From positions 372,001 to 436,000 of the forward strand of contig NZ_FOKP01000001.1 in assembly GCF_900112185.1 (NCBI RefSeq): DNA of 64,000 nt, written 5' to 3'. The stretch is from Allobosea sp. CRIB-10. GTDB lineage: Bacteria > Pseudomonadota > Alphaproteobacteria > Rhizobiales > Beijerinckiaceae. This document shows, in pieces, positions 55,965 through 64,000 of the stretch. Each line of letters opens with the position of its first letter. The stretch's first letter is position 1. Below the pieces are notes generated by a model. That model was not told the DNA's origin, made no database searches, and saw nothing but the letters and a program-made list of their open reading frames with translations. A program made the translations under genes and the position numbers.

Positions 55965-57479
55965 TTACTGGACGACAAGCATCGCCGTTTTCGCGGCGGT
56001 GATGGCGGCCTGATAGTTCTTGATGAGGGCTTCGGTCGGCGCCGCGAAAGCGTCGAGGATCGTGCCGGGCGCGATGCCGTACCAGATCGTCAGCAGGACG
56101 AGCGGCACGAAGATCGCGATCTCGCGGGCGTTGAGGTCGGTGATGTCCTTGAGCTCGGGCTTCGTGAGCTCGCCGAAGACGACGCGGCGATAGAGCCAGA
56201 GCGCATAGCCGGCCGAGAGGATCACGCCGGTGGTCGCCAGGAACGCCACCCAGGGATTGGCCTTGAAGGCGCCCATCAGCGTCAGGAACTCGCCGACGAA
56301 GCCGGCCGTGCCGGGCAGGCCGACATTCGCCATGGTGAAGATCATGAACACCACCGCATAGAGCGGCATGCGGTTCACCAGGCCGCCATAGGCGGCGATC
56401 TCGCGTGTGTGCATGCGGTCGTAGATCACGCCGACGCAGAGGAAGAGCGCGCCCGAGACCAGGCCGTGGCTGACCATCTGGAACATGGCGCCCTGGATGC
56501 CCTGCGGCGTCAGGGTGAACAGGCCCATGGTGACGAAGCCCATATGCGCCACTGAGGAGTAGGCGATCAGCTTCTTGATGTCCTCCTGCATCAGCGCCAC
56601 CAGCGAGGTGTAGATGATGGCGATGACGGAGAGCGCGAAGACCAGCGGCGCGAACATCGCCGAGGCGTCCGGGAACATCGGGATCGAGAAGCGGATGAAG
56701 CCGTAGCCGCCCATCTTCAGGAGGATCGCCGCCAGGATGACGGAACCGGCCGTCGGCGCCTCGACGTGCGCGTCGGGCAGCCAGGTGTGGACCGGCCACA
56801 TCGGCATCTTCACCGCGAAGGAGGCGAAGAAGGCGAGCCAGAGCCAGGGCTGCATCTGCACCGGGAACTTGTGCGCGAGCAGCGTCGGGATGTCGGTCGT
56901 GCCGGCGTTCCAGTACATCGCCATGATGGCGAGCAGCATCAGCACCGAGCCGAGCAGCGTGTAGAGGAAGAACTTGTAGGAGGCGTAGACCCGGCGCTTG
57001 CCGCCCCAGATGCCGATGATCAGGAACATCGGGATCAGGCCCGCTTCGAACAGCAGGTAGAACAGTACGAGGTCGAGCGCGACGAAAACGCCGATCATCA
57101 GCGTCTCGAGGATCAGGAACGCGACCATGTATTCGCGCACCCGCTTCTTGACCGAGGTCCAGGACGCCAGGATGCAGAACGGCATCAGGAAGGCGGTCAG
57201 GACCACGAAGGGGAAGGAGAAGCCATCGACGCCGAGCTTGAACTTGATGATGTCCGAGACCCAGGCGTGGGTCTCGACCATCTGGAAGCCGGGATTGGCC
57301 GAGTCGAAGCGGCCCCAGGCGACCAGCGCCAGGATGAAGGTCGCGACCGTCGCGATCAGCGCCGCCCAGCGGGCGTTGGAGTTGACCGAAGCCTCGTCGC
57401 CGCGCTGCGCCAGGATGAAGGCGGCGCCGACCAGCGGCAGGACCAGAAGACCGGTGAGGATACCGAAGCCGAACATCAT
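55965..57479 (-). CDS. nuoM: NADH-quinone oxidoreductase subunit M
   Basis: A 504-residue proton-pumping subunit with about 14 helices. [30 protein letters not shown] (partly quoted) and [15 protein letters not shown] are the diagnostic antiporter-family motifs. It lies one base from nuoL and 10 bp from nuoN in a single operon. Confidence 0.96.
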   Translation of the reverse strand: MMFGFGILTGLLVLPLVGAAFILAQRGDEASVNSNARWAALIATVATFILALVAWGRFDSANPGFQMVETHAWVSDIIKFKLGVDGFSFPFVVLTAFLMPFCILASWTSVKKRVREYMVAFLILETLMIGVFVALDLVLFYLLFEAGLIPMFLIIGIWGGKRRVYASYKFFLYTLLGSVLMLLAIMAMYWNAGTTDIPTLLAHKFPVQMQPWLWLAFFASFAVKMPMWPVHTWLPDAHVEAPTAGSVILAAILLKMGGYGFIRFSIPMFPDASAMFAPLVFALSVIAIIYTSLVALMQEDIKKLIAYSSVAHMGFVTMGLFTLTPQGIQGAMFQMVSHGLVSGALFLCVGVIYDRMHTREIAAYGGLVNRMPLYAVVFMIFTMANVGLPGTAGFVGEFLTLMGAFKANPWVAFLATTGVILSAGYALWLYRRVVFGELTKPELKDITDLNAREIAIFVPLVLLTIWYGIAPGTILDAFAAPTEALIKNYQAAITAAKTAMLVVQ

Positions 57480-57480
57480 C

Positions 57481-59514
57481 TCACCCGCGGGCCATGAGGT
57501 ACCAGGTCACCAGCCCGGCGACGCCGATCAGCATGGCGAAGGCATAGTGGTAGACATAGCCGGTCTGCAGCCGCACGACACGGTTGGTCACGTCGACGAC
57601 ACGGGCCGAGACCCCGTCCGGGCCGAGCCCGTCGATGACGGCGCCGTCGCCCTTCTTCCAGAGGAAGCGGCCGAGCCACATCGCCGGCTTCACGAACAGG
57701 AAGTCGTAGATCTCGTCGAAATACCACTTGTTGAGCAGGAACTTGTAGAGAACCGGGTTGGCGGCCGCGAGCTTGCCGGGCACGTCCGGGCGCAGCACGT
57801 ACATGTAGAGCGCCAGCAGGAAGCCGATCAGCATCGCCACGAACGGCGACCAGACGACCCATTTCGGCACTTCGTGCATGGCGTGCAGGATATGGTTGTC
57901 CTTGCCGGTGAACAGCGCCGCCTTCCAGAAATGCTCGTAGTCGTGGCCGATGAACGCCTCCTTGAAGGCGAAGCCGGCAGCGACCGCGCCGAGCGACAGC
58001 ACGGCGAGCGGGATCAGCATCGAGAGCGGGCTCTCATGCGGCGTATGGTCGTGACCATGGCCGTGATCGTCGTGAGCATGCGCGGCGTGGGCGTGATCGT
58101 CAGCCTTGTGGCCATGCGCGTGGTCGTCGTGGCCGTGCGCCTCGTGCCCGTGGCCGCCCCAGCGCGGCGCGCCCTCGAAAGTCATGAAGTAGAGGCGCCA
58201 GGAGTAGAACGAGGTCATCAGCGCGGCGACGACCAGCAGCACGAAGGCGTAGGAGCTGGCGAAGCCGCCATGCGGCACCGACGCATAGGCGCTCTCGATG
58301 ATCGCGTCCTTCGAGAAGTAGCCGGCGAAGAACGGGAAGCCGGTCAGCGCCAGCGTGCCGATCGTCATCGCCGCCGCGGTCAGCGGGATGTGCTTCCTGA
58401 GGCCACCCATGTTCCGCATGTCCTGCTCATGGTGCATCGCATGGATGACCGAGCCGGCGCCCAGGAACAACAGCGCCTTGAAGAAGGCGTGGGTGAACAA
58501 ATGGAAGATGCCGGCCGAGTAGGCGCCGACACCCATCGCCACGAACATGTAGCCGAGCTGCGAGCAGGTCGAATAGGCGATGACGCGCTTGATGTCGTTC
58601 TGCACCAGACCGACGGTCGCAGCGAAGAAGGCGGTGGTTGCGCCGATGACGACGACGACGGTCAGCGCGACCGGCGCGTATTCGAAGATCGGCGACAGGC
58701 GCGCCACCATGAAGACGCCGGCGGTAACCATGGTCGCGGCATGGATCAGCGCCGACACCGGGGTCGGGCCTTCCATCGCGTCCGGCAGCCAGGTGTGCAG
58801 CAGGAACTGCGCCGACTTGCCCATGGCGCCCATGAAGAGCAGCAGGCAGGTCAGCGTCAGCGCGTTCCAATCATAGCCGAGGAAGCGGAAGCTGCGCTCC
58901 GTGAGTCCGGCGATCTGCGGGAAGATGCTGTCGAAGGCGACCGAGCCCGTCAGGACGAAGACCAGGAAGATGCCGAGCAGGAAGCCGAAATCGCCGACGC
59001 GGTTGACGACGAACGCCTTGATCGCCGCGGCGTTGGCCGAGGGCTTCTGATACCAGAAGCCGATCAGCAGATAGGAGGCGAGACCGACGCCTTCCCAGCC
59101 GAAGAACATCTGCACGAGGTTGTCGGCTGTCACCAGCATCAGCATGGCGAAGGTGAACAGCGACAGGTAAGCGAAGAAGCGCGGCCGATGCGGATCCTCG
59201 TGCATGTACCCGATCGAATAGAGGTGCACGAGCGAGGAGACGGTGTTGACCACGACCAGCATGACCGCGGTCAGCGTGTCGATGCGGAAGGCCCAGTCGA
59301 CGCGCAAATCGGCCGAAGCCAGCCAGGTCGCGACCTGGACGCGGGTGGTGCCGGAGCCGAAGCCGACCTGGACGAAGGCCACCCAGGACAGCGCCGCCGA
59401 GATCAGCAGCAGCGTGGTGGTGACGATCTCCGAGGCGCGTGCGCCGATCAGCCGGCCAAAGAGGCCGGCGATGAAGAAGCCGATCAGGGGAAGGAAGACG
59501 ATCGCTTGATACAT
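57481..59514 (-). CDS. nuoL: NADH-quinone oxidoreductase subunit L, with a His-rich loop
   Basis: A 677-residue proton-pumping subunit with the C-terminal lateral helix. [29 protein letters not shown] (partly quoted) is conserved. Residues about 453-494 (bases 58030-58158) form a soluble loop with 16 histidines in about 41 residues, absent from E. coli NuoL. This could bind Zn or Ni, or be a simple low-complexity expansion. The rest of the subunit looks normal and complete. Confidence 0.95.
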   Translation of the reverse strand: MYQAIVFLPLIGFFIAGLFGRLIGARASEIVTTTLLLISAALSWVAFVQVGFGSGTTRVQVATWLASADLRVDWAFRIDTLTAVMLVVVNTVSSLVHLYSIGYMHEDPHRPRFFAYLSLFTFAMLMLVTADNLVQMFFGWEGVGLASYLLIGFWYQKPSANAAAIKAFVVNRVGDFGFLLGIFLVFVLTGSVAFDSIFPQIAGLTERSFRFLGYDWNALTLTCLLLFMGAMGKSAQFLLHTWLPDAMEGPTPVSALIHAATMVTAGVFMVARLSPIFEYAPVALTVVVVIGATTAFFAATVGLVQNDIKRVIAYSTCSQLGYMFVAMGVGAYSAGIFHLFTHAFFKALLFLGAGSVIHAMHHEQDMRNMGGLRKHIPLTAAAMTIGTLALTGFPFFAGYFSKDAIIESAYASVPHGGFASSYAFVLLVVAALMTSFYSWRLYFMTFEGAPRWGGHGHEAHGHDDHAHGHKADDHAHAAHAHDDHGHGHDHTPHESPLSMLIPLAVLSLGAVAAGFAFKEAFIGHDYEHFWKAALFTGKDNHILHAMHEVPKWVVWSPFVAMLIGFLLALYMYVLRPDVPGKLAAANPVLYKFLLNKWYFDEIYDFLFVKPAMWLGRFLWKKGDGAVIDGLGPDGVSARVVDVTNRVVRLQTGYVYHYAFAMLIGVAGLVTWYLMARG

Positions 59515-59540
59515 GGCAGGTTACGGGCGCGTCGCCGCGC

Positions 59541-59849
59541 TCAGCCTTTCATCATGTTGATGTCTTCCACCGCGATCGTGCCGCGGTTGCGGAAGTAGAC
59601 GACGAGAATGGCGAGCCCGATCGCGGCCTCGGCGGCGGCGACGGTCAAAACCAGCATCGCGAAGACCTGCCCGACGATGTCGTTCAGGAAGCTCGAGAAG
59701 GCGACAAAGTTGATGTTGACCGAGAGCAGGATCAGCTCGATCGACATCAGGATCACGATGACGTTCTTGCGGTTGATGAAGATGCCGAGCACGCCGAGCG
59801 TGAACAGGATCGCGGCGACCGCCAGATAAGAGCCAAGCCCGACCATCAC
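59541..59849 (-). CDS. nuoK: NADH-quinone oxidoreductase subunit K
   Basis: A 102-residue three-helix subunit. The membrane glutamates occur in [12 protein letters not shown] and [12 protein letters not shown]. It overlaps nuoJ by four bases (ATGA), and nuoL begins 26 bp later. Its Glu residues form part of the central proton path. Confidence 0.96.
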   Translation of the reverse strand: MMVGLGSYLAVAAILFTLGVLGIFINRKNVIVILMSIELILLSVNINFVAFSSFLNDIVGQVFAMLVLTVAAAEAAIGLAILVVYFRNRGTIAVEDINMMKG

Positions 59850-60469
59850 GCCATCTCCTCGGGAACGCCGGCGCGCGAAGGCACCTTCTTCACATCCATC
59901 GCCGCAGCCTTGGTGCGGGCGTTCTGCGTCGGGATATCCTGGCGCTTGATGCCCTTGCGGTCGCGCAGTGTCAGCACGATCGCGCCGATCATCGCGACCA
60001 GCAGCACGAGGCCGGCCGCCTGGAAGTAGTAGATGTACTTCGTATAGAGCACCTGCCCGAGCGCAGCCGTGTTGGTGACGCCCGCGGGAATCGCGGCGAC
60101 GGGCGCACGCACGATCTGCGGGTCGATCACCCAGGCGCCGACGACCAGCAGCAATTCGACCGCGAAGATCAGGCCGATCAGCCCGCCGATCGGCAGATAT
60201 TGCAGGAAGCCCTGGCGCAGCTCGGCGAAGTCGACGTCGAGCATCATCACCACGAAGAGGAAGAGCACCGCGACGGCGCCGACATAGACGACGACCAGCA
60301 GCATCGCCAGGAACTCGGCCCCGAGCAGCAGGAACAGGCCCGCCGCGTTGACGAAGGCGAGGATCAGGAACAACACCGAATGCACCGGGTTGCGCGCCGA
60401 AATCACCATCAGCGCCGAGGCGATGGTGACGCCTGAGAAGAGATAGAAGAAAGCCGCTGCGGCATTCAT
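59846..60469 (-). CDS. nuoJ: NADH-quinone oxidoreductase subunit J
   Basis: A 207-residue membrane subunit from ATG 60469 ([13 protein letters not shown]). Five helices are present; [24 protein letters not shown] (partly quoted) is the conserved third helix. A basic C-terminal tail of about 40 residues extends beyond the last helix. The spacer to nuoI is 128 bp, with no feature identified. Confidence 0.95.
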   Translation of the reverse strand: MNAAAAFFYLFSGVTIASALMVISARNPVHSVLFLILAFVNAAGLFLLLGAEFLAMLLVVVYVGAVAVLFLFVVMMLDVDFAELRQGFLQYLPIGGLIGLIFAVELLLVVGAWVIDPQIVRAPVAAIPAGVTNTAALGQVLYTKYIYYFQAAGLVLLVAMIGAIVLTLRDRKGIKRQDIPTQNARTKAAAMDVKKVPSRAGVPEEMA

Positions 60470-60597
60470 CTTCGCCAGCCTTTCCGCCCTTGCGGGCGGC
60501 CCTCGTTTCGTCACACGGCGGGCCGAGTCCCGCCGCAGTTTGGAGCGTCTATAGTCAGGCCCGCCGGACGCGACAACCGCGCGACAGGCCGCAATCC

Positions 60598-61086
60598 TCA
60601 GCGATACGGCGCATCCATCGCGATATTGCGCGCGATCTCGCGTTCCCAGCGGGCGCCGTTATCGAGCAGCTTGTCCTTGTCGTAGAACAGCTCCTCGCGG
60701 GTCTCGGTGGCGAACTCGAAATTCGGGCCCTCGACGATGGCGTCGACCGGGCAGGCCTCCTGGCAGAAGCCGCAATAGATGCACTTGGTCATGTCGATGT
60801 CGTAGCGGGTCGTGCGGCGGGTGCCGTCATTGCGGCGCGGGCCGGCCTCGATCGTGATCGCCTGCGCCGGGCAGATCGCCTCGCAGAGCTTGCAGGCGAT
60901 GCAGCGCTCTTCGCCATTGGGATAGCGGCGCAGCGCGTGCTCGCCCCGGAAGCGCGGCGAGAGCACGCCCTTCTCGAAGGGATAGTTCAGCGTCGCCTTC
61001 GGCTTGAAGAAATAGCGCATCGACAAGGCGAACGCGCCGACGAACTCCTTGAGGAGTAGTCCCTTGGCGGCCTGCGCGAGTGACAT
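60598..61086 (-). CDS. nuoI: NADH-quinone oxidoreductase subunit I (two 4Fe-4S clusters)
   Basis: A 162-residue ferredoxin-like subunit from ATG 61086. The two cluster motifs [12 protein letters not shown] and [12 protein letters not shown] hold N6a and N6b in the quinone-proximal arm. A longer ORF upstream lies in the repeat and is rejected. The gene is separated from the preceding 79-residue ORF by repeat copy C. Confidence 0.96.
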   Translation of the reverse strand: MSLAQAAKGLLLKEFVGAFALSMRYFFKPKATLNYPFEKGVLSPRFRGEHALRRYPNGEERCIACKLCEAICPAQAITIEAGPRRNDGTRRTTRYDIDMTKCIYCGFCQEACPVDAIVEGPNFEFATETREELFYDKDKLLDNGARWEREIARNIAMDAPYR

Positions 61087-61110
61087 CCGTCTCGTCCTTC
61101 TCTCGTCTCG

Positions 61111-61223
61111 GAGCCGGATCCGATCAGGTTGGAACAACCTGATCGGTGAATCCGTCTCCCGCTTTTTATCAGAGACCGTTTTACCGATCAGCTTGCTGTG
61201 CAAGCTGATCGGAACGGGCTCTA
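61111..61223 (-). repeat. Intergenic double-hairpin repeat, copy C (inverted)
   Basis: Palindrome 1: perfect 12-bp arms at 61120-61131 and 61135-61146. Palindrome 2: perfect 13-bp arms at 61184-61196 and 61200-61212. Read on the minus strand it aligns with copies A and B (CGTTCCGATC, ACCG/ACGG then TCTCT, GAGACGGATTCACCGATCAG). It is inserted in the nuo operon just after the 79-residue ORF, whose TAG stop lies at its edge. Confidence 0.85.
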
Positions 61224-61460
61224 GCCGAACAAGGCCCGGCCGATAAAGTAACCGACGATGGGCAGACCGCCCACCGACACCACCAGCACCGCCGCCTTCA
61301 ACAGGCGGATGCGCCGTTCGTAATCATCCTTCTCGGCCGGCGTCTTCGAGCTGTCGGTGCGACGTAAGCTCGCAACCACAACACCCGTGACGAGCCGATA
61401 CTCGATCAGGCCGACGACGAAGCCGATCAGGGCTCCGATCAGGCCGGCCTGCCCCGCCAT
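61221..61460 (-). CDS. Two-helix membrane protein of unknown function in the nuo operon
   Basis: A 79-residue protein from ATG 61460, whose start overlaps the nuoH stop (TGATG). Two hydrophobic helices (about 5-26 and 53-77) flank a basic/acidic loop ([23 protein letters not shown], partly quoted). I do not recognise it. Usually nuoI follows nuoH directly. Translational coupling to nuoH suggests co-expression with complex I; the C-terminal edge is the repeat. Confidence 0.6.
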   Translation of the reverse strand: MAGQAGLIGALIGFVVGLIEYRLVTGVVVASLRRTDSSKTPAEKDDYERRIRLLKAAVLVVSVGGLPIVGYFIGRALFG

Positions 61461-62479
61461 CAGGGAGCGGGGCCCCAACCGGTGATCTGCAGCACCGCCG
61501 CCACGATCACGACGCAAGCGAGCGACAGCGGCAGGAAGACCTTCCAGCCCAGCCGCATCAGCTGGTCATAGCGGTAGCGCGGCACGAAGGCCTTCACCAT
61601 GGCGAACATGAAGAAGACCAGCATGACCTTCAGCACGAACCAGACCACGCCCGGCAGCCAGGTGAAGGGCGCGATCGGGAACGGCGGCAGCCAGCCCCCG
61701 AGGAACAGGATCGTGGTCAGCGAGCACATGGTCATGATCGCCACGTATTCGCCGAGCATGAACAGCAGATACGGGGTCGAGGAGTACTCGACCATGAAGC
61801 CCGCGACGAGCTCCGATTCGGCCTCGGCCAGATCGAAGGGCGGCCGGTTCGTCTCGGCCAGCGCCGAGATGAAGAAGACGATGAACATCGGGAAGAGCGG
61901 CAGCCAGTACCAGCCGAACATGCCCGCCCTGGTGTTCTGCGCCTCGACGATCGCCGAGAGGTTGAGCGAGCCGACGCAGAGCAGCACGGTGACGATCACG
62001 AAGCCGATCGAGACCTCGTAGGAGACCATCTGCGCCGCCGAGCGCAGCGCGCTGAGGAACGGGTACTTCGAGTTCGAAGCCCAGCCGCCCATGATGATGC
62101 CGTAGACGCCGAGCGAGGAGATCGCGAAGATGTAGAGCACGCCGACATTAATGTCGGCGATCGCCCAGCCTTCTGCGATCGGGATCACCGCCCAGGCCGC
62201 CAGCGCGAGCAAGCAGGTGACCAACGGCGCCAGCAGGAAGACGCCCTTGTTGGAGCCCGACGGGATGATCGGCTCCTTGAAGACGAATTTCAGCAGGTCG
62301 GCGAAGCTTTGGAACAAGCCGAAGGGCCCGACCACGTTGGGGCCGCGACGCAGCTGCACCGCCGCCCAGACCTTGCGGTCGGCCAGCAGCATGAAGGCGA
62401 TGAAGATCAGCAGCGCGACCAGGAGCAGCAGGCTCTTGCCGGCGATGATCGCGAGATCGAGGACGAGGTCCCAGTTCAT
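61460..62479 (-). CDS. nuoH: NADH-quinone oxidoreductase subunit H
   Basis: A 339-residue eight-helix subunit at the quinone site. Conserved signatures include [33 protein letters not shown] (partly quoted) and [21 protein letters not shown], with the charged residues linking quinone reduction to pumping. It lies 6 bp downstream of nuoG. Confidence 0.96.
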   Translation of the reverse strand: MNWDLVLDLAIIAGKSLLLLVALLIFIAFMLLADRKVWAAVQLRRGPNVVGPFGLFQSFADLLKFVFKEPIIPSGSNKGVFLLAPLVTCLLALAAWAVIPIAEGWAIADINVGVLYIFAISSLGVYGIIMGGWASNSKYPFLSALRSAAQMVSYEVSIGFVIVTVLLCVGSLNLSAIVEAQNTRAGMFGWYWLPLFPMFIVFFISALAETNRPPFDLAEAESELVAGFMVEYSSTPYLLFMLGEYVAIMTMCSLTTILFLGGWLPPFPIAPFTWLPGVVWFVLKVMLVFFMFAMVKAFVPRYRYDQLMRLGWKVFLPLSLACVVIVAAVLQITGWGPAP

Positions 62480-62485
62480 CGAGGC

Positions 62486-64000
62486 TTACTCCGCCGCCTG
62501 GCGCATGCGGCCGGAGGCCAGCGCCGAGCATTCCGCCATCACCGCCGAAGCGCGGGCGATGGGATTCGTGGTGTAGAAATCGGCGACCGCCGGAACGAAA
62601 CCGGCCTTGTCGGTCGCGCCACCCTGCCCCGCCAGCTTCGCCAGCCCGGCGCGATCGCCTTCGCCGACGGTGTCGACCGCGGCGAAATGCGGATGGGCGG
62701 CGTAGAGCTCGCGGCGCAGCGCGCTGAGCGAGTCGAAGGGCAGCGGCTTGCCGAGCGAGGCGGAGAGCGCCCGCAGGATCGCCCAGTCCTCCTTGGCATC
62801 GCCGGGCGGGAAGGTGGCGCGGGCCGCCATCTGCACCCGCCCTTCCGTGTTGACGTAGGTGCCTGACTTCTCGGTATAGGCCGCGCCCGGCAGGATCACG
62901 TCGGCGCGATGCGCGCCCTTGTCGCCATGGCTGCCTTGGTAGATCACGAAGGCGCCGGCCGGCACCTCGATCTCGTCGGCGCCGAGCAGGAAGAGCACGT
63001 CGAGCGCGCCAGCCGCCGTCATGCCGGCGACGTCGAGACCGCCCTCGCCCGGCACGAAGCCAAGATCGAGCGCGCCGACGCGGGCCGCCGCGGTGTGCAG
63101 CACGCCAAAACCGTTCCAGCCGTCCTTGACCGCGCCGAGCACCTCGGCCGCCTTGGCCGCGAGCGAGAGCACGGCGGCGCCGTCCTTGCGGGACAAAGCG
63201 CCCTGCCCGACCAGCACCATCGGCCGCTCGCCGGCAGCCGCGGCACGCTTGACCAGATCGGCCAGCGTCTCCGGCCCGGCGCCGAGATAGTCATAGGCGT
63301 AGGTCAGGTCGACCTGCTCGCCGATCAGCGAGACCTTGAAGTCGCCGCGCAGCCAGCGCTTGCGGATGCGGGCGTTGACGATCGGCGCCTCGCGACGCGG
63401 GTTCGAGCCGATGATCAGCAGCGAGGTCGCATCCTCGATGCCGACAATGCCGGTGTTGAGGATGTAGCTGGCGCGGCCGAATTCCGGGTCGAGCTTCGCG
63501 CCGTCCTGGCGGCAGTCGAGATTGCTCGAGCCGAGGCCGGCGATCAGCCCCTTCAGCGCATACATCTCCTCGACCGCGGCGAGATCGCCGGCGATCGCGC
63601 CGATGCGCTCCGGCTTGGCGGCCTTGAGCTTGGACGCGACCAGCGCGAGCGCCTCGGTCCAGCTCGCGGCGCGCAAAGCGCCGTTCTCGCGGATATAGGG
63701 CCGGTCGAGACGTTGGGTGCGGAGGCCGTCGGCGATGTGGCGGGTCTTGTCGGAGATCCACTCCTCGTTCACCGCCTCGTTGATGCGCGGCAGCACGCGC
63801 ATCACCTCACGGCCGCGGGAGTCGACGCGGATCGCCGAGCCGACCGCGTCCATCACATCGATGGATTCGGTCTTGGTCAGCTCCCAGGGCCGCGCCTTGT
63901 TCTGGTAGGGCTTGGAGGTCAGGGCGCCGACCGGGCAGAGATCGACGACGTTGCCCTGCAGCTCCGAGCTCATCGCGTGCTCGAGATAGGTGGTGATCTC
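62486..64000 (-). CDS. nuoG: NADH-quinone oxidoreductase subunit G, C-terminal part
   Basis: The gene continues past the right edge; the frame reads EITTYLEHA through base 64000, and about 504 C-terminal residues are visible. NuoG carries electron-transfer Fe-S clusters; the visible GNVVDLCPVGALTSKPY segment holds the last cysteine ligand of the N-terminal ferredoxin part. The molybdopterin-like domain follows but, as usual in complex I, has no cofactor. The N-terminal Fe-S domains are outside the window. Confidence 0.94.
   Translation of the reverse strand, partial: EITTYLEHAMSSELQGNVVDLCPVGALTSKPYQNKARPWELTKTESIDVMDAVGSAIRVDSRGREVMRVLPRINEAVNEEWISDKTRHIADGLRTQRLDRPYIRENGALRAASWTEALALVASKLKAAKPERIGAIAGDLAAVEEMYALKGLIAGLGSSNLDCRQDGAKLDPEFGRASYILNTGIVGIEDATSLLIIGSNPRREAPIVNARIRKRWLRGDFKVSLIGEQVDLTYAYDYLGAGPETLADLVKRAAAAGERPMVLVGQGALSRKDGAAVLSLAAKAAEVLGAVKDGWNGFGVLHTAAARVGALDLGFVPGEGGLDVAGMTAAGALDVLFLLGADEIEVPAGAFVIYQGSHGDKGAHRADVILPGAAYTEKSGTYVNTEGRVQMAARATFPPGDAKEDWAILRALSASLGKPLPFDSLSALRRELYAAHPHFAAVDTVGEGDRAGLAKLAGQGGATDKAGFVPAVADFYTTNPIARASAVMAECSALASGRMRQAAE

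Noticed and set aside
57127-59598. An 823-residue plus-strand frame opposite nuoM/nuoL
   Set aside because: It is antisense to two conserved complex I genes; the His/Arg-rich translation is low-complexity and carries no motif.
61087-61203. N-terminal extension of nuoI to 61203
   Set aside because: The added residues are translated from repeat copy C; the conserved NuoI start is MSLAQAAKG at 61086.

Overview
This is a high-GC chromosomal window from an alphaproteobacterium, almost certainly of the order Hyphomicrobiales (Rhizobiales). Support comes from gene content and order: nuoG-H-I-J-K-L-M-N followed by birA, RNase J and methylmalonyl-CoA epimerase; rpsF-rpsR-DUF2232-rplI; fabD-fabG-acpP-fabF-mltG; a PpkA/PppA/TagF type VI secretion module; and DUF1467 and DUF2232 membrane proteins. 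A Bosea-like genus is a guess I cannot test here.

Layout. 1-4.6 kb: the end of a type VI secretion (T6SS) cluster, with the TssM C-terminus, TagF, a PP2C phosphatase and a membrane-anchored Ser/Thr kinase; this is the post-translational control module. 4.7-11.2 kb (minus): lolD, lolC, proS, coaD, a chemoreceptor and a possible 43-residue membrane protein. 11.4-16.3 kb: an ABC-F ATPase, a DUF2314 protein, a small lipoprotein, holC and pepA. 16.4-23.2 kb (plus): lptF-lptG-lptD-pdxA-rsmA, joining LPS export to the outer membrane with PLP synthesis and 16S rRNA methylation. 23.2-32.8 kb (mostly minus): gmk, yicC, an inserted MocR-regulator/MFS-transporter pair, then mltG and the fatty-acid genes fabF, acpP, fabG and fabD. 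33.1-43.8 kb (plus): rpsF, rpsR, DUF2232, rplI, dnaB, alr, radA, cvpA, purF, an SDR and a TPR protein. 43.8-50.5 kb: NUDIX, der and a YfgM-like protein, a TetR/VOC divergent pair, queA, and two cyclophilins around a TonB-C-like protein. 50.6-50.85 kb holds no gene but a likely plus-strand structured RNA. 50.9-64 kb (minus): DUF1467, RidA, epimerase, RNase J and BirA, then complex I genes nuoN back to a partial nuoG.

Most of the window is core metabolism and envelope biology. The less ordinary signals are: three copies of a roughly 100-bp double-hairpin intergenic repeat (4.68, 30.87 and 61.11 kb), one of which supplies the end of lolD; a separate REP-like palindrome between der and the YfgM gene; a candidate small RNA with its own terminator at 50.7-50.84 kb; clear operator-like repeats in front of the TetR/VOC and MocR/MFS pairs and of proS; surA and bamB missing from their usual neighbourhoods; an uncharacterised 79-residue membrane protein inside the nuo operon; and a histidine-rich loop in NuoL. 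I saw no tRNA, rRNA, CRISPR array, transposase or prophage gene. I found no convincing large undescribed system; the best novelty candidates are the RNA, the repeat family and the small ORFs.
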